DNA of 36,467 nt, from contig JAIQZU010000057.1 of assembly GCA_021776915.1 (NCBI GenBank), positions 1 through 36,467 on the forward strand. The letters run 5' to 3'. Position numbers and translations under genes: made by a program. The stretch is from Candidatus Scalindua sp. (GTDB lineage Bacteria; Planctomycetota; Brocadiia; Brocadiales; Scalinduaceae). Numbering within the stretch: the first letter of the stretch is position 1; each line of letters begins with the position of its first letter. Positions 30,213 to 36,467 of this stretch are shown one piece after another. A model generated the notes under the pieces. That model made no database searches, had not been told where the DNA came from, and was given only the letters and a program-made list of their open reading frames with translations.

Positions 30213-31432
30213 AAGAAGGTTTTCTCTCAAATTATTTTGAAGGTGTTTCGGCCAAGCGGCTTAGCGCGGTTGAAGCTGACCCTGGCAGGTCAAACCAGCA
30301 CGAGTTTAACGGTGTAAAAAACCTGAAAAAACTTTTTGGACAGGGCAGACTAACGGATTTTCCGGCCCGCTTTCTGTGGCTCGGGGAAGAGAACGAGGGC
30401 CTGTCTGAAGATTCCTTGGTAACCTGGTATGATTCAAGGGAAAAACACCCGACACGGACGGAACACCGACTTTATTTTAAAACTAATCCTGTCATGGAAA
30501 TGGCCCGTGAGGGCGATCTCCTTGTAGTTGCCAGAAGACCTGGAAATGAATTGATGATTATTGTGGCCAGCAAAAACACAACTGTTGAAAACCAGTTGCT
30601 CTGGCTTTTTGGCGTACCGGTTCAGATTGGAACAGGCTTTGAATTTCTGGATATTGAAGATAAAAAAAATATGGAGGTCGATTTTGCGGCCCGGTTTATT
30701 CTGGAAGAACTCGGCATCGAAATCGAAGACCCGGAGTCTTCCCGGTTTGACGCATTGCTGGAACCGTTTCAGGGCAAGTTTCCCAAAACTATGGAATTTT
30801 CTGCTTTCGCCAGAGAAACACTCCCTGATGTTACTCCCCACGATGGACCAGACGTAGCTTTGATAGCCTGGATAGACCGTGAAGAAAAATTGTTCAGACG
30901 GCTGGAACGCTATATAGTTTCAGAACGTTTGAAGCAGGGTTTTATCGAGCCTGATGGCGCAGATGTTGACGGCTTTATCAGTTTTTCTCTGAGTGTTCAG
31001 AACCGCCGGAAGTCAAGGGCGGGTTATGCGCTTGAAAATCATATTGAAGAAATTTTTCGTTCCCTGTCCATTCGCTATGACAGGGAGGCTGTAACGGAAA
31101 ATAATGCCAAACCGGATTTTCTTTTTCCAGGAAAAAATGAATATCATGACGGGGCGTTCCCGGATATTAACCTGAACATGCTCGGAGTAAAGTCTTCCTG
31201 CAAAGACAGGTGGCGGCAGGTTCTTTCCGAAGCGAACCGGATACCGGACAAACATCTTTTCACACTGGAACCCGGAATCAGTGAAAACCAGACCAATGAA
31301 ATGGTTGCCCAGAGGCTTCAACTGGTCCTTCCCAAAAGCCTGCATTCAACCTACCGGCCTGCACAGCAAGAATGGCTTATGGATCTGAATGGATTTATTG
31401 ATCTTGTCAGGGAACGTCAGGAAAGTAATTAA
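30209..31432 (+). CDS. EcoRII-like restriction endonuclease
   Basis: A 407-residue type IIE-like enzyme. The C-terminal half matches the EcoRII catalytic domain: SVQNRRKSRAGYALENHIEE (about 262-281), KPDFLFPGKNEYHD (301-314, Asp303), LGVKSSCKDRWRQVL (Lys328, Lys332, Arg334) and a late LFTLEPGIS. The N-terminal half (about 1-175) is a different, effector-type domain rather than a close EcoRII-N match. Expected to cut unmethylated CCWGG and usually to need two sites. Starts with a 4-base overlap with vsr (ATGA). Appears intact, since the catalytic residues are all present. Confidence 0.88.
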   Translation: MKEGFLSNYFEGVSAKRLSAVEADPGRSNQHEFNGVKNLKKLFGQGRLTDFPARFLWLGEENEGLSEDSLVTWYDSREKHPTRTEHRLYFKTNPVMEMAREGDLLVVARRPGNELMIIVASKNTTVENQLLWLFGVPVQIGTGFEFLDIEDKKNMEVDFAARFILEELGIEIEDPESSRFDALLEPFQGKFPKTMEFSAFARETLPDVTPHDGPDVALIAWIDREEKLFRRLERYIVSERLKQGFIEPDGADVDGFISFSLSVQNRRKSRAGYALENHIEEIFRSLSIRYDREAVTENNAKPDFLFPGKNEYHDGAFPDINLNMLGVKSSCKDRWRQVLSEANRIPDKHLFTLEPGISENQTNEMVAQRLQLVLPKSLHSTYRPAQQEWLMDLNGFIDLVRERQESN

Positions 31433-31555
31433 TAAGACATCCCGTTGATGATAAACCTCAAAAACATTATCTTTCTGTTTTTACAAGGATATACGAAGCC
31501 ACCGTAATTCTGACCTGTCCAAATTGCGTTGAGTATTATCACGCCTATTCCCTTT

Positions 31556-31879
31556 TCACTTTCCGCATTCAAAAAATTCTGCATGGCTGTCATAACCCTT
31601 CCCGGCCATGATCGGTTCGCCACGAAGACCACCCCGATTAGGAGTGCATATTTTATAATGGTTGCTACAATCAAAAATCGCTAACACAGGTTCCTCCCCG
31701 GTTTGATAATACGGAGGCATAGCTTCGCCAACTTCGCACTTAAAATTCTGGCCGTTATGCTTCCATTTAAGCTTCCAAACCCTGTCTTTTAAAACCGGTG
31801 TCTGAACAAATTTGGCAATTCCTTCATAAACACTTTCAGCTTCTTTTTCATCTTGAGCATGGGGCATAAAAAATTTCAT
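31556..31879 (-). CDS. Conserved hypothetical protein
   Basis: A 107-residue protein beginning MKFFMPHAQDEKEAESVYEG. ATG 31879 follows AAGGGA. It has LKWKHNGQNFKCEVGEAMPP and KICTPNRGGLRGEPIM. I recognise a family of small alphaproteobacterial proteins with a (F/Y)xPHAxD start and CTPNRG.xRG.P motif, function unknown. The downstream 31433-31555 region has no gene. The open frame at 31429-31674 on the same strand is a shadow. Confidence 0.65.
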   Translation of the reverse strand: MKFFMPHAQDEKEAESVYEGIAKFVQTPVLKDRVWKLKWKHNGQNFKCEVGEAMPPYYQTGEEPVLAIFDCSNHYKICTPNRGGLRGEPIMAGKGYDSHAEFFECGK

Positions 31880-32023
31880 ATAAATCCCTTTCAAATAATA
31901 TGATTTGTCTCAATCTAAATAAGATTTCACATCTTTAAAATCAAGCATTCCCCCCAATTTTTATGTTTCATGTCCCGATCATTTTCACTCCTTTACTGGT
32001 TTCCCTCAATATTCATGCTTTGT

Positions 32024-32094
32024 AGCCGGGCGCGCCTTCGGTTCAAGGTCCGCTGCGCTCTCCACCTTGACCCGTTCAGCTTTACCACCCGGCT
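32024..32094 (+). ncRNA. Structured leader, copy A
   Basis: Outer stem AGCCGGG (32024-32030) with CCCGGCT (32088-32094); inner stem GGTTCAAGGT (32040-32049) with ACCTTGACC (32064-32072), a T bulged; then CCGTTCAGCT. It lies 46 bases before the DNA methylase ATG. Its sequence family matches copy B at 34835-34939, with different bases but the same pairing in the inner stem. Confidence 0.6.
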
Positions 32095-32140
32095 TATTCC
32101 TCCGCATGTTGAGAAAAACCTAACAGCAAAGGAGATACCA

Positions 32141-32806
32141 ATGTTTACTCATAACCAAATCATTCAAGGTGATTGCATCGAAGTCATGAAATCACTACCA
32201 GATAATACCGTTGACCTTGTAGTTACTGATCCACCATATTTGGTCAACTATAAAGACAGAAGTGGCCGCACCATCAAAAATGATAATTCCCCAGATACAG
32301 TCTTGGATAGTTTTCAGGAAATCTACAGGCTTTTAAAGCCTGACACCTTTTGCATCTCATTTTACGGATGGAACACCGTTGATATCTTTTTCAAAGCTTG
32401 GAAGGATGCCGGTTTCAAGCCTGTAGGCCATATAACCTGGTCTAAAAATTATTCCTCTCACATCGGCTTTCTTAAAGCCCACCATGAACAAGCCTACCTC
32501 TTGGCTAAAGGCAGACCACAACAACCGTCTAATCCTATTCCAGATGTTCAACCTTGGGAGTACAGTGGCAATAAAAACCACCCTACTGAAAAAGCCGTTA
32601 CCATCCTTAAACCTCTTGTGAAATCATTTTCAAAACCAGGAGATCTTGTTCTCGATCCATTTTCCGGTTCGGGTAGTACCTCAGTCGCTGCCAAGTTTAC
32701 AGGCCGCAATTATCTTGGCATTGAGCTTGAGCAAAAATATTGCGATAAAGCTCGTACTCGTTTAGAAGGAGCAGGCCGGTATATGGAATTACTCAAAGCC
32801 GCCTGA
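32141..32806 (+). CDS. DNA adenine/cytosine-N4 methyltransferase, beta class order
   Basis: A 221-residue methyltransferase. The catalytic motif IV is DPPY (30-33) and the AdoMet-binding motif I DPFSGSGST (172-180) is near the C-terminus, the order of the beta class (as in CcrM). ATG 32141 follows AAGGAG at 7 bases; an in-frame extension upstream to 31970 covers the structured leader and is rejected. No restriction partner lies next to it, so it is an orphan methylase, common on alphaproteobacterial plasmids. The recognition site is unknown. Confidence 0.9.
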   Translation: MFTHNQIIQGDCIEVMKSLPDNTVDLVVTDPPYLVNYKDRSGRTIKNDNSPDTVLDSFQEIYRLLKPDTFCISFYGWNTVDIFFKAWKDAGFKPVGHITWSKNYSSHIGFLKAHHEQAYLLAKGRPQQPSNPIPDVQPWEYSGNKNHPTEKAVTILKPLVKSFSKPGDLVLDPFSGSGSTSVAAKFTGRNYLGIELEQKYCDKARTRLEGAGRYMELLKAA

Positions 32807-32828
32807 TCCCATAAAAATATAGAACCTG

Positions 32829-32910
32829 GGCCACCTTCAAACGCTGTAACGTGCACTTCCCGAAAAAACAGCTTGACCGGGTGATTACCGTATTGCAAAA
32901 ACAACAGTAA
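32829..32910 (+). pseudogene. Possible gene remnant
   Basis: A short frame ending in CNVHFPKKQLDRVITVLQ and a stop reads like the C-terminus of a protein, but no start or upstream homologous part is present after the methylase gene. Weak evidence. Confidence 0.25.
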
Positions 32911-32922
32911 AGGAGAAAAGCA

Positions 32923-33219
32923 ATGTTAAAACCTGAACCAATGCAACTCGCACAGATCATTAATAACAAAATTCGTGATCTATACGAAGACGGCGAATTA
33001 TCAGATATCGAGCAGGACGAAGCTTTTGGCTATACATGTGAAGCCGTTTTTGGTTTTAGCCCAAATGAAGTTGAAGGCATCCATACCCACAAGACAGGCA
33101 TAGGTGATGGTGTTTGGTTTCGCTTAAAAGATGGCCGTGTCATTAGTGGCTTCCGTGAGGAAAGCGATCCAAACCCAAACCTTTACGACGCGGTATCCAC
33201 TCAAACAATTCTGAAATAG
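32923..33219 (+). CDS. Small acidic hypothetical protein
   Basis: A 98-residue acidic protein; AAGGAG precedes ATG 32923 by 7-8 bases. It contains AQIINNKIRDLYEDGELSD, FGYTCEAVFGFSPNEVEGIH and a basic-poor C-terminus. I do not recognise a family. It follows the methylase in the same direction and may be co-transcribed with it. Confidence 0.6.
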   Translation: MLKPEPMQLAQIINNKIRDLYEDGELSDIEQDEAFGYTCEAVFGFSPNEVEGIHTHKTGIGDGVWFRLKDGRVISGFREESDPNPNLYDAVSTQTILK

Positions 33220-33299
33220 TGCTCAAATAATTCCGAACTTAATAGGGAATAAAAACAGTAATGTAGACTCATTTAAAAATTTTCTTTAGAATAGAAGTT

Positions 33300-33551
33300 A
33301 TGAGCAACGAAATCGAAGATATTGTTATTCCTATCCTTCAAAACATCCAGGGTGATTTGGCTGTGGTGAAAACCGATATTGGGGTATTGAAGGAAAATAC
33401 CGGGAAAATCGACCTCCGTTTAAAGGCGGTCGAATCTCATATGTCCGGTTTTATGTCCACGTCAAAATATTTTGAAGCGGAAATGGATGAATTGCGGGGT
33501 CGGGTCGAAGATTTGGCAAAAGACCATGACCCTGATAACCCGCCAACCTAG
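33300..33551 (+). CDS. Small coiled-coil protein
   Basis: An 83-residue protein that is one long coiled coil (ILQNIQGDLAVVKTDIGVLK, LDLR-type heptads) with an FMSTSKYFEAEMDE break and a Pro-rich end. It resembles a small alphaproteobacterial family with 'LQRIQDDLAxVKxD' starts, function unknown. No strong ribosome site. Confidence 0.6.
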   Translation: MSNEIEDIVIPILQNIQGDLAVVKTDIGVLKENTGKIDLRLKAVESHMSGFMSTSKYFEAEMDELRGRVEDLAKDHDPDNPPT

Positions 33552-33587
33552 ATTGCCCCTCTTCCCGTTTTAATTTCCGCTTTTAGC

Positions 33588-33600
33588 AAAAGCCACAATA
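33588..33600 (+). repeat. Word AAAAGCCACAATA, copy 1
   Basis: Forms a perfect 13-base inverted repeat with 33645-33657, the latter abutting the recombinase ATG. Further copies of the 12-base core are at 33672-33683 (inside the recombinase gene), 25592-25603 and 7932-7943. A 15-base version (33586-33600) recurs at 7930-7944. Confidence 0.65.
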
Positions 33601-33644
33601 GCAAGACATTGAAAATAAAGGTTTTTTCGGCTTTACTTTTATGT

Positions 33645-33657
33645 TATTGTGGCTTTT
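33645..33657 (-). repeat. Word AAAAGCCACAATA, inverted copy at recombinase start
   Basis: Read on the minus strand it is identical to 33588-33600 and ends at the base before ATG 33658, so a protein bound here would block translation or transcription start. Likely an autoregulatory or recombinase-binding site. Confidence 0.6.
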
Positions 33658-34377
33658 ATGAAGGATAAAGGAAAAGCCACAATTGAAAATGAACCCTGGA
33701 ACAAGGGAAAAGCCGTCGGGCAAATGACCCCGTTTAACCCGGATCAGGCCGATCTCATCCGCACGATATTAAAATCCGATCATGCAACTTTCACCGAAGA
33801 AGCCGCAAACCACGCGGCAAATAATAAATCATCAAAATCTAAAACCGCATCCCGAAAAGCCCTTGGTGCGCTCCGCGACCTCGCCATGTTCAATACCGGA
33901 ATTGATACCATGCTCCGGGCCTCTGATCTTTTAAAGCTCCGCGTCATCGACGTGGCCGATCATGAAGGCAACATCATAGAAGAATTTTCCATCCGGCAGA
34001 AAAAAACCAAAAATCCACAAGTTGTTGCGCTTTCTCACAACAGCCGGGAAAGTTTGAAAGCCTGGATCAGTGCCACCGGAAAATCTTCAGAGGATTTTCT
34101 GTTCACCAGTATAGGCAACCGCAACAACGGCGGGCCTCTATCTCGCAACCAGTACGCCAATCTGGTTAAGAAATGGGCCAGCCATGCCCGCCTCGATCCC
34201 AAGCGCCACAGCACCCACTCCATGCGCCGGTCCAAATCTGCTGCCGTCTACGAGAAAACTCACAACTTACGCGCCTGCCAGCATCTTCTCGGCCATAAGA
34301 GCATTGCCAGCACCGCTTCCTATCTGGCCGTAGACCAACGTGAAGCCCTCGACCTCGCCAAAAAGATAAAAATTTAA
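33658..34377 (+). CDS. Compact tyrosine recombinase
   Basis: A 239-residue site-specific recombinase/integrase. The catalytic residues are all visible: Arg87 in MLRASDLLKL, Lys116 or Lys118 in RQKKTKNP, His187 and Arg190 in HSMRR, His213 in LLGHKS and Tyr222 in SYLAVD. The N-terminal core-binding domain is short (about 70 residues) compared with XerC/D or phage integrases. ATG 33658 is chosen; an in-frame GTG lies at 33649. No attachment site is obvious next to it; the AAAAGCCACAAT repeats and the half-site cluster at 1-165 are candidate targets. Confidence 0.88.
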   Translation: MKDKGKATIENEPWNKGKAVGQMTPFNPDQADLIRTILKSDHATFTEEAANHAANNKSSKSKTASRKALGALRDLAMFNTGIDTMLRASDLLKLRVIDVADHEGNIIEEFSIRQKKTKNPQVVALSHNSRESLKAWISATGKSSEDFLFTSIGNRNNGGPLSRNQYANLVKKWASHARLDPKRHSTHSMRRSKSAAVYEKTHNLRACQHLLGHKSIASTASYLAVDQREALDLAKKIKI

Positions 34378-34381
34378 AACT

Positions 34382-34690
34382 TTAATTGTCCATTGTGGTA
34401 ATCAAAACGGCCCGATATGCAACGCCAGCCTTATCAATTCGTTCAACAAAACTGTCCGCAGCAATTTTCCTTCCTATATGGTCCTCCAATTCATGTAGGT
34501 TTTGTTTATTTAATTCAGAACCCATGTTATCTTCCCACGCTTCTTCTGAAATATGAATGATCAGCTTTTTCCCGCCAACAGTAACCTTAAATCTTAATTC
34601 CGAGTTCGTGAAATCATCTTCTATCTTTTCAAATATCATTTGCAATATTTCCTTCTCTTGCTTTGTAACCTCTACTGAAAACAAGTCCAA
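34382..34690 (-). CDS. Small hypothetical protein
   Basis: Up to 102 residues from a TTG at 34690; ATG 34639 (85 residues) with GAAGGAAA upstream is an alternative start that I find about equally likely. It contains KKLIIHISEEAWED and ELEDHIGRKIAADSFVERID, a pattern faintly like DUF1488, but this is not secure. It ends four bases after the recombinase stop, convergent with it. Confidence 0.5.
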   Translation of the reverse strand: MDLFSVEVTKQEKEILQMIFEKIEDDFTNSELRFKVTVGGKKLIIHISEEAWEDNMGSELNKQNLHELEDHIGRKIAADSFVERIDKAGVAYRAVLITTMDN

Positions 34691-34834
34691 CCTACAAGTC
34701 AGCTAAGGGACCGTCAAGTTTTGGAAAACGGCCTTGTACCGTCCCTCTGATGCCTATTCATCCGTTCTTGCTTGCGTTTGGTTGTAACCCTCATTCCCAT
34801 CACTTTTCCGGTTTTCTTAAATTTAATGCCTCAT

Positions 34835-34939
34835 AGCCGTGCGCGCCTCCGCGTCAATGGGCTGGCCCGCTCCATTCGCCTGCCGGCAGGACGGCAGGCT
34901 CCCGTGTGGCCCATGACCCGTTCAGCTCATGCACCCGGC
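34835..34939 (+). ncRNA. Structured leader, copy B
   Basis: AGCCGTG at 34835 and CACCCGGC at 34932-34939 correspond to the outer stem of copy A. The inner stem is GTCAATGGGC (34853-34862) with GCCCATGAC (34909-34917), one A bulged, and an added hairpin GCCTGCCG/CGGCAGGC (34878-34885, 34892-34899). The GACCCGTTCAGCT segment is shared exactly with copy A. It ends 43 bases before the DUF3768 ATG. Confidence 0.6.
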
Positions 34940-34982
34940 AAGGTTTTCAGCATTAAGAAAACCTTCAAACAAGGAGATGGTT

Positions 34983-35312
34983 ATGAACAACACAAAACGC
35001 ATTGCAGAATTAAATGATATTTGCCGGAAGGCCCTGGGTGTCGGTGGTCGTTTTTATCAAACGCAGGGAATTTCTTCCCTGCCTTTAGAGGACCAGTCGG
35101 CCATTCGTGAAAAGTTGGAACGTTTCAATGTTTTTACCGAAAACAATGATCCTCATGGTGAGCATGATTTTGGTTCTTTCGACCACAACGGTCAAAAAAT
35201 CTTCTGGAAGATCGACTACTACGCACCGGATATGGAGCATGGCAGCGAAGATCCCGCCGATCCGTCAAAGACGGTTCGCGTTCTTACCCTCATGCTGGCA
35301 GAGGAGTATTGA
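34983..35312 (+). CDS. DUF3768 plasmid protein
   Basis: A 109-residue protein of DUF3768, a small plasmid-associated family of unknown function. Typical parts are RIAELNDICRKALGVGGRFY, FTENNDPHGEHDFGSFDHNG, KIFWKIDYYAPDM and the ending TLMLAEEY. ATG 34983 follows AAGGAG with 7 bases; in-frame upstream starts run through the structured leader and are rejected. Followed 3 bases later by the next gene. Confidence 0.85.
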   Translation: MNNTKRIAELNDICRKALGVGGRFYQTQGISSLPLEDQSAIREKLERFNVFTENNDPHGEHDFGSFDHNGQKIFWKIDYYAPDMEHGSEDPADPSKTVRVLTLMLAEEY

Positions 35313-35315
35313 GCC

Positions 35316-35627
35316 ATGGCCGGTGATCGTCAAACACACGAATTTAGCTGGCGCGGTATTACTGTCCGCGTCAGCTATAGCCCGGACTGGCTTAACCTGT
35401 CCGATCCGGCTATGGAAGTCGCCCACCTGGAAGTCAATTCCATCAATCCAGACCGTGCGCCCCTGCCCTTCACTGAAACCGGCTACAAGTCGCATTTCAT
35501 CCATCCGGATGAAATCGAACATGCCGGAGGGCCAGAGGCTTACGCCCGCGCCTGGCTCGATCACGCCGCGCAATCCCCGACCTGGATCAAAAAAGAAGAA
35601 GTTGCAAAGCAACTGTCTCTTTTTTAA
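35316..35627 (+). CDS. Conserved plasmid hypothetical protein
   Basis: A 103-residue protein beginning MAGDRQTHEFSWRGITVRVS. It has HLEVNSINPDRAPLPFTETG and YKSHFIHPDEIE, followed by a helix with WLDHAA. I recognise the common alphaproteobacterial plasmid pattern (RGI.(V/I)..Y.P, APLP.TETGY.SHF), function unknown. It starts 3 bases after DUF3768, so it is co-translated with it. Confidence 0.7.
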   Translation: MAGDRQTHEFSWRGITVRVSYSPDWLNLSDPAMEVAHLEVNSINPDRAPLPFTETGYKSHFIHPDEIEHAGGPEAYARAWLDHAAQSPTWIKKEEVAKQLSLF

Positions 35628-35642
35628 AGGACGATTTTTTAT

Positions 35643-35671
35643 AACGGTGAAACATGGCCATAAAGCTTTGG
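35643..35671. repeat. 29-base direct repeat, copy 2
   Basis: Matches 571-599 at 28 of 29 positions. On the minus strand it encodes PVPKLYGHVSPL and a stop at 35639-35641, matching the C-terminus of the protein at 567-776; the rest of that gene is absent here, so this is a gene remnant. Confidence 0.7.
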
Positions 35672-36299
35672 AACCGGTAGCACTCCCCTACCCCGGATTT
35701 TCCGTTTTTCTCATCAATCTTAAAAAAAAATGACCTCCCAGGAAGCCCATAGAGCGTGTTTTCCGCCCTGCCCTATATGTTTGTATCCCCGAAATTCGGA
35801 GTTCCTTTCAGTGATGCCCTTTCCACCGGGTTTTATCAGGATGGAAAAATTACTTATAAAAACAGCAGAGCCGCAAAGATTGATCCAAATTAAAAAACAC
35901 TTTTAGATTTGTCTTTCTTTCTAATCTGTGGGGAAAAGCATTTCCCCTGGTCTTAACCAGTCCGGGGATCCGGCAAACCGGATTCTCGCCCTGTTTTCGA
36001 CACACCCCTTTCTAGCGGGGATGCCCCGCAACGCCCCGTCTATGGATGGACTTTTCGGCCAGGTCATAAATGACCTGGCCAAAGTCCGCCACATCTATTT
36101 TTCTCCTAAGGGCGGTGCCCTCGCGCCCGCAATCCACTCCCCAACCTTCCGCGCCCAGAAAAAGCCTGGGCTTGTGCAGGCCGGGCGATCCCCCTCGGAT
36201 TGCGCTTGCTACCCCCCTCTCCGTCCGAGAGCCAGGGTTGCATGTATGCGCCCCTTCTCAATGAGGGGCAGAGCAAAACAAAATAAAGGAGAACTAAAA
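35672..36299 (+). other. ardC leader with long hairpins
   Basis: No gene is convincing in this stretch. Hairpins include GGGGAAA-AGCA-TTTCCCC near 35931, ATCCGG-CAAA-CCGGAT near 35968, and a long one at 36048-36087 (GGCCAGGTCA-TAAA-TGACCTGGCC with an outer GGACTTT/AAAGTCC). Further on, GCAATCC pairs with GGATTGC, and GCCCCT with AGGGGC just before the AAGGAG ribosome site. A long structured untranslated leader of ardC is the simplest reading. Confidence 0.4.
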
Positions 36300-36467
36300 A
36301 TGTCAGATAAAATTTATCAGATCGTTACAGACCAGATCATCAAACAACTGGAACAGGTAGATCAAGCCGACTATAACCAGCCGTGGTTTTGTGTCGGGCA
36401 CTCTCCCGTTAATTTACGCGGTACGGCCTACCGTGGAATTAATCATATTCTTTTATCCCATTCCGGT
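36300..36467 (+). CDS. ardC: ArdC antirestriction protein, N-terminal part (cut by window end)
   Basis: The first 56 codons of an ArdC-like protein: KIYQIVTDQIIKQLEQVDQA then WFCVGHSPVNLRGTAYRGIN, the N-terminal ssDNA-binding domain. AAGGAG lies 8 bases before ATG 36300. ArdC protects incoming plasmid DNA from restriction. The frame is open to the window end. The C-terminal fragment at 139-462 could be a second copy or the other side of a rearranged ardC, but the two ends do not join in frame (the first codon after the junction would be TGA). Confidence 0.85.
   Translation, partial: MSDKIYQIVTDQIIKQLEQVDQADYNQPWFCVGHSPVNLRGTAYRGINHILLSHSG

Noticed and set aside
31429-31674. Second minus-strand frame after the restriction operon
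   Set aside because: Overlaps the better supported gene at 31556-31879 in another frame and has no ribosome site.
36070-36264. Open frame in the ardC leader
   Set aside because: It runs through strong inverted repeats, has no ribosome site and an unlikely composition rich in Pro, Ser and Arg.
1-36467. Simple circular plasmid opened inside ardC
   Set aside because: The window end joined to its start gives an immediate TGA, and the middle of ardC is missing.

Overview
The window looks like the backbone and cargo of a mobilizable plasmid, or a plasmid-like integrative element, from an alphaproteobacterium of moderate GC content. I infer this from gene families typical of alphaproteobacterial plasmids (ArdC, DUF3560, DUF3768, a beta-class DNA methylase, a MobC/relaxase pair, a RepA_C-type initiator) and from short, tightly packed operons. 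I cannot name the genus. No rRNA, tRNA or CRISPR array was seen. No VirB-type secretion channel genes are present, so transfer probably needs genes outside the window or a helper.

Layout. 1-462: a 3' fragment of ardC joined to a cluster of recombinase-like half-sites. 567-2741: a small membrane protein, a DUF3560 protein and a tandemly duplicated small gene. 2950-4770: an orphan response regulator, an XRE regulator and two small minus-strand genes. 4882-10444: a minus-strand operon of a TraG/VirD4-like coupling ATPase, a 1159-residue membrane protein with two CbxX/CfxQ-type AAA+ domains, and a zinc-ribbon-like protein. 10922-13867: small plasmid genes (one cut by an in-frame TAG), a hairpin-rich likely oriT region, then mobC and a relaxase. 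13890-16413: a minus-strand array of secreted Cys-rich paralogues plus one decayed copy. 16573-21170: AT-rich putative partition site, parA, an RHH partner, two tandem candidate small RNAs, a winged-helix gene, repA and an iteron/DnaA-box origin.

21439-27361 is a stability and cargo region: an orphan HigA, a Gp49-like HigB/HigA pair, a second HigA-like gene, a HigBA pair, a duplicated two-gene module (an alpha/beta-looking protein followed by a coiled-coil LPDG-motif protein) and a TumE/TumA-like pair. 27420-31432 carries a Lys/Glu-rich protein, a GIY-YIG protein and an EcoRII-like restriction-modification operon (Dcm-type methyltransferase with N-terminal HTH, Vsr, EcoRII-like endonuclease). 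31556-36467 has small plasmid genes, a beta-class DNA methylase, a compact tyrosine recombinase, DUF3768 and the 5' end of an ardC gene.

How the parts work together. RepA, ParA/RHH and the toxin-antitoxin cluster keep the replicon; MobC, relaxase and coupling ATPase (with the AAA+ membrane partner) process and deliver DNA; ArdC, the methylase and the EcoRII-like system deal with host and rival DNA. The features most worth a second look are two covarying structured leaders (32024-32094, 34835-34939), twin candidate sRNAs (about 18704-18812 and 18996-19105), the duplicated module at 23549-26499 with identical promoter spacing, the coupling protein/AAA+ operon, and a 12-15-base word recurring near the tyrosine recombinase.
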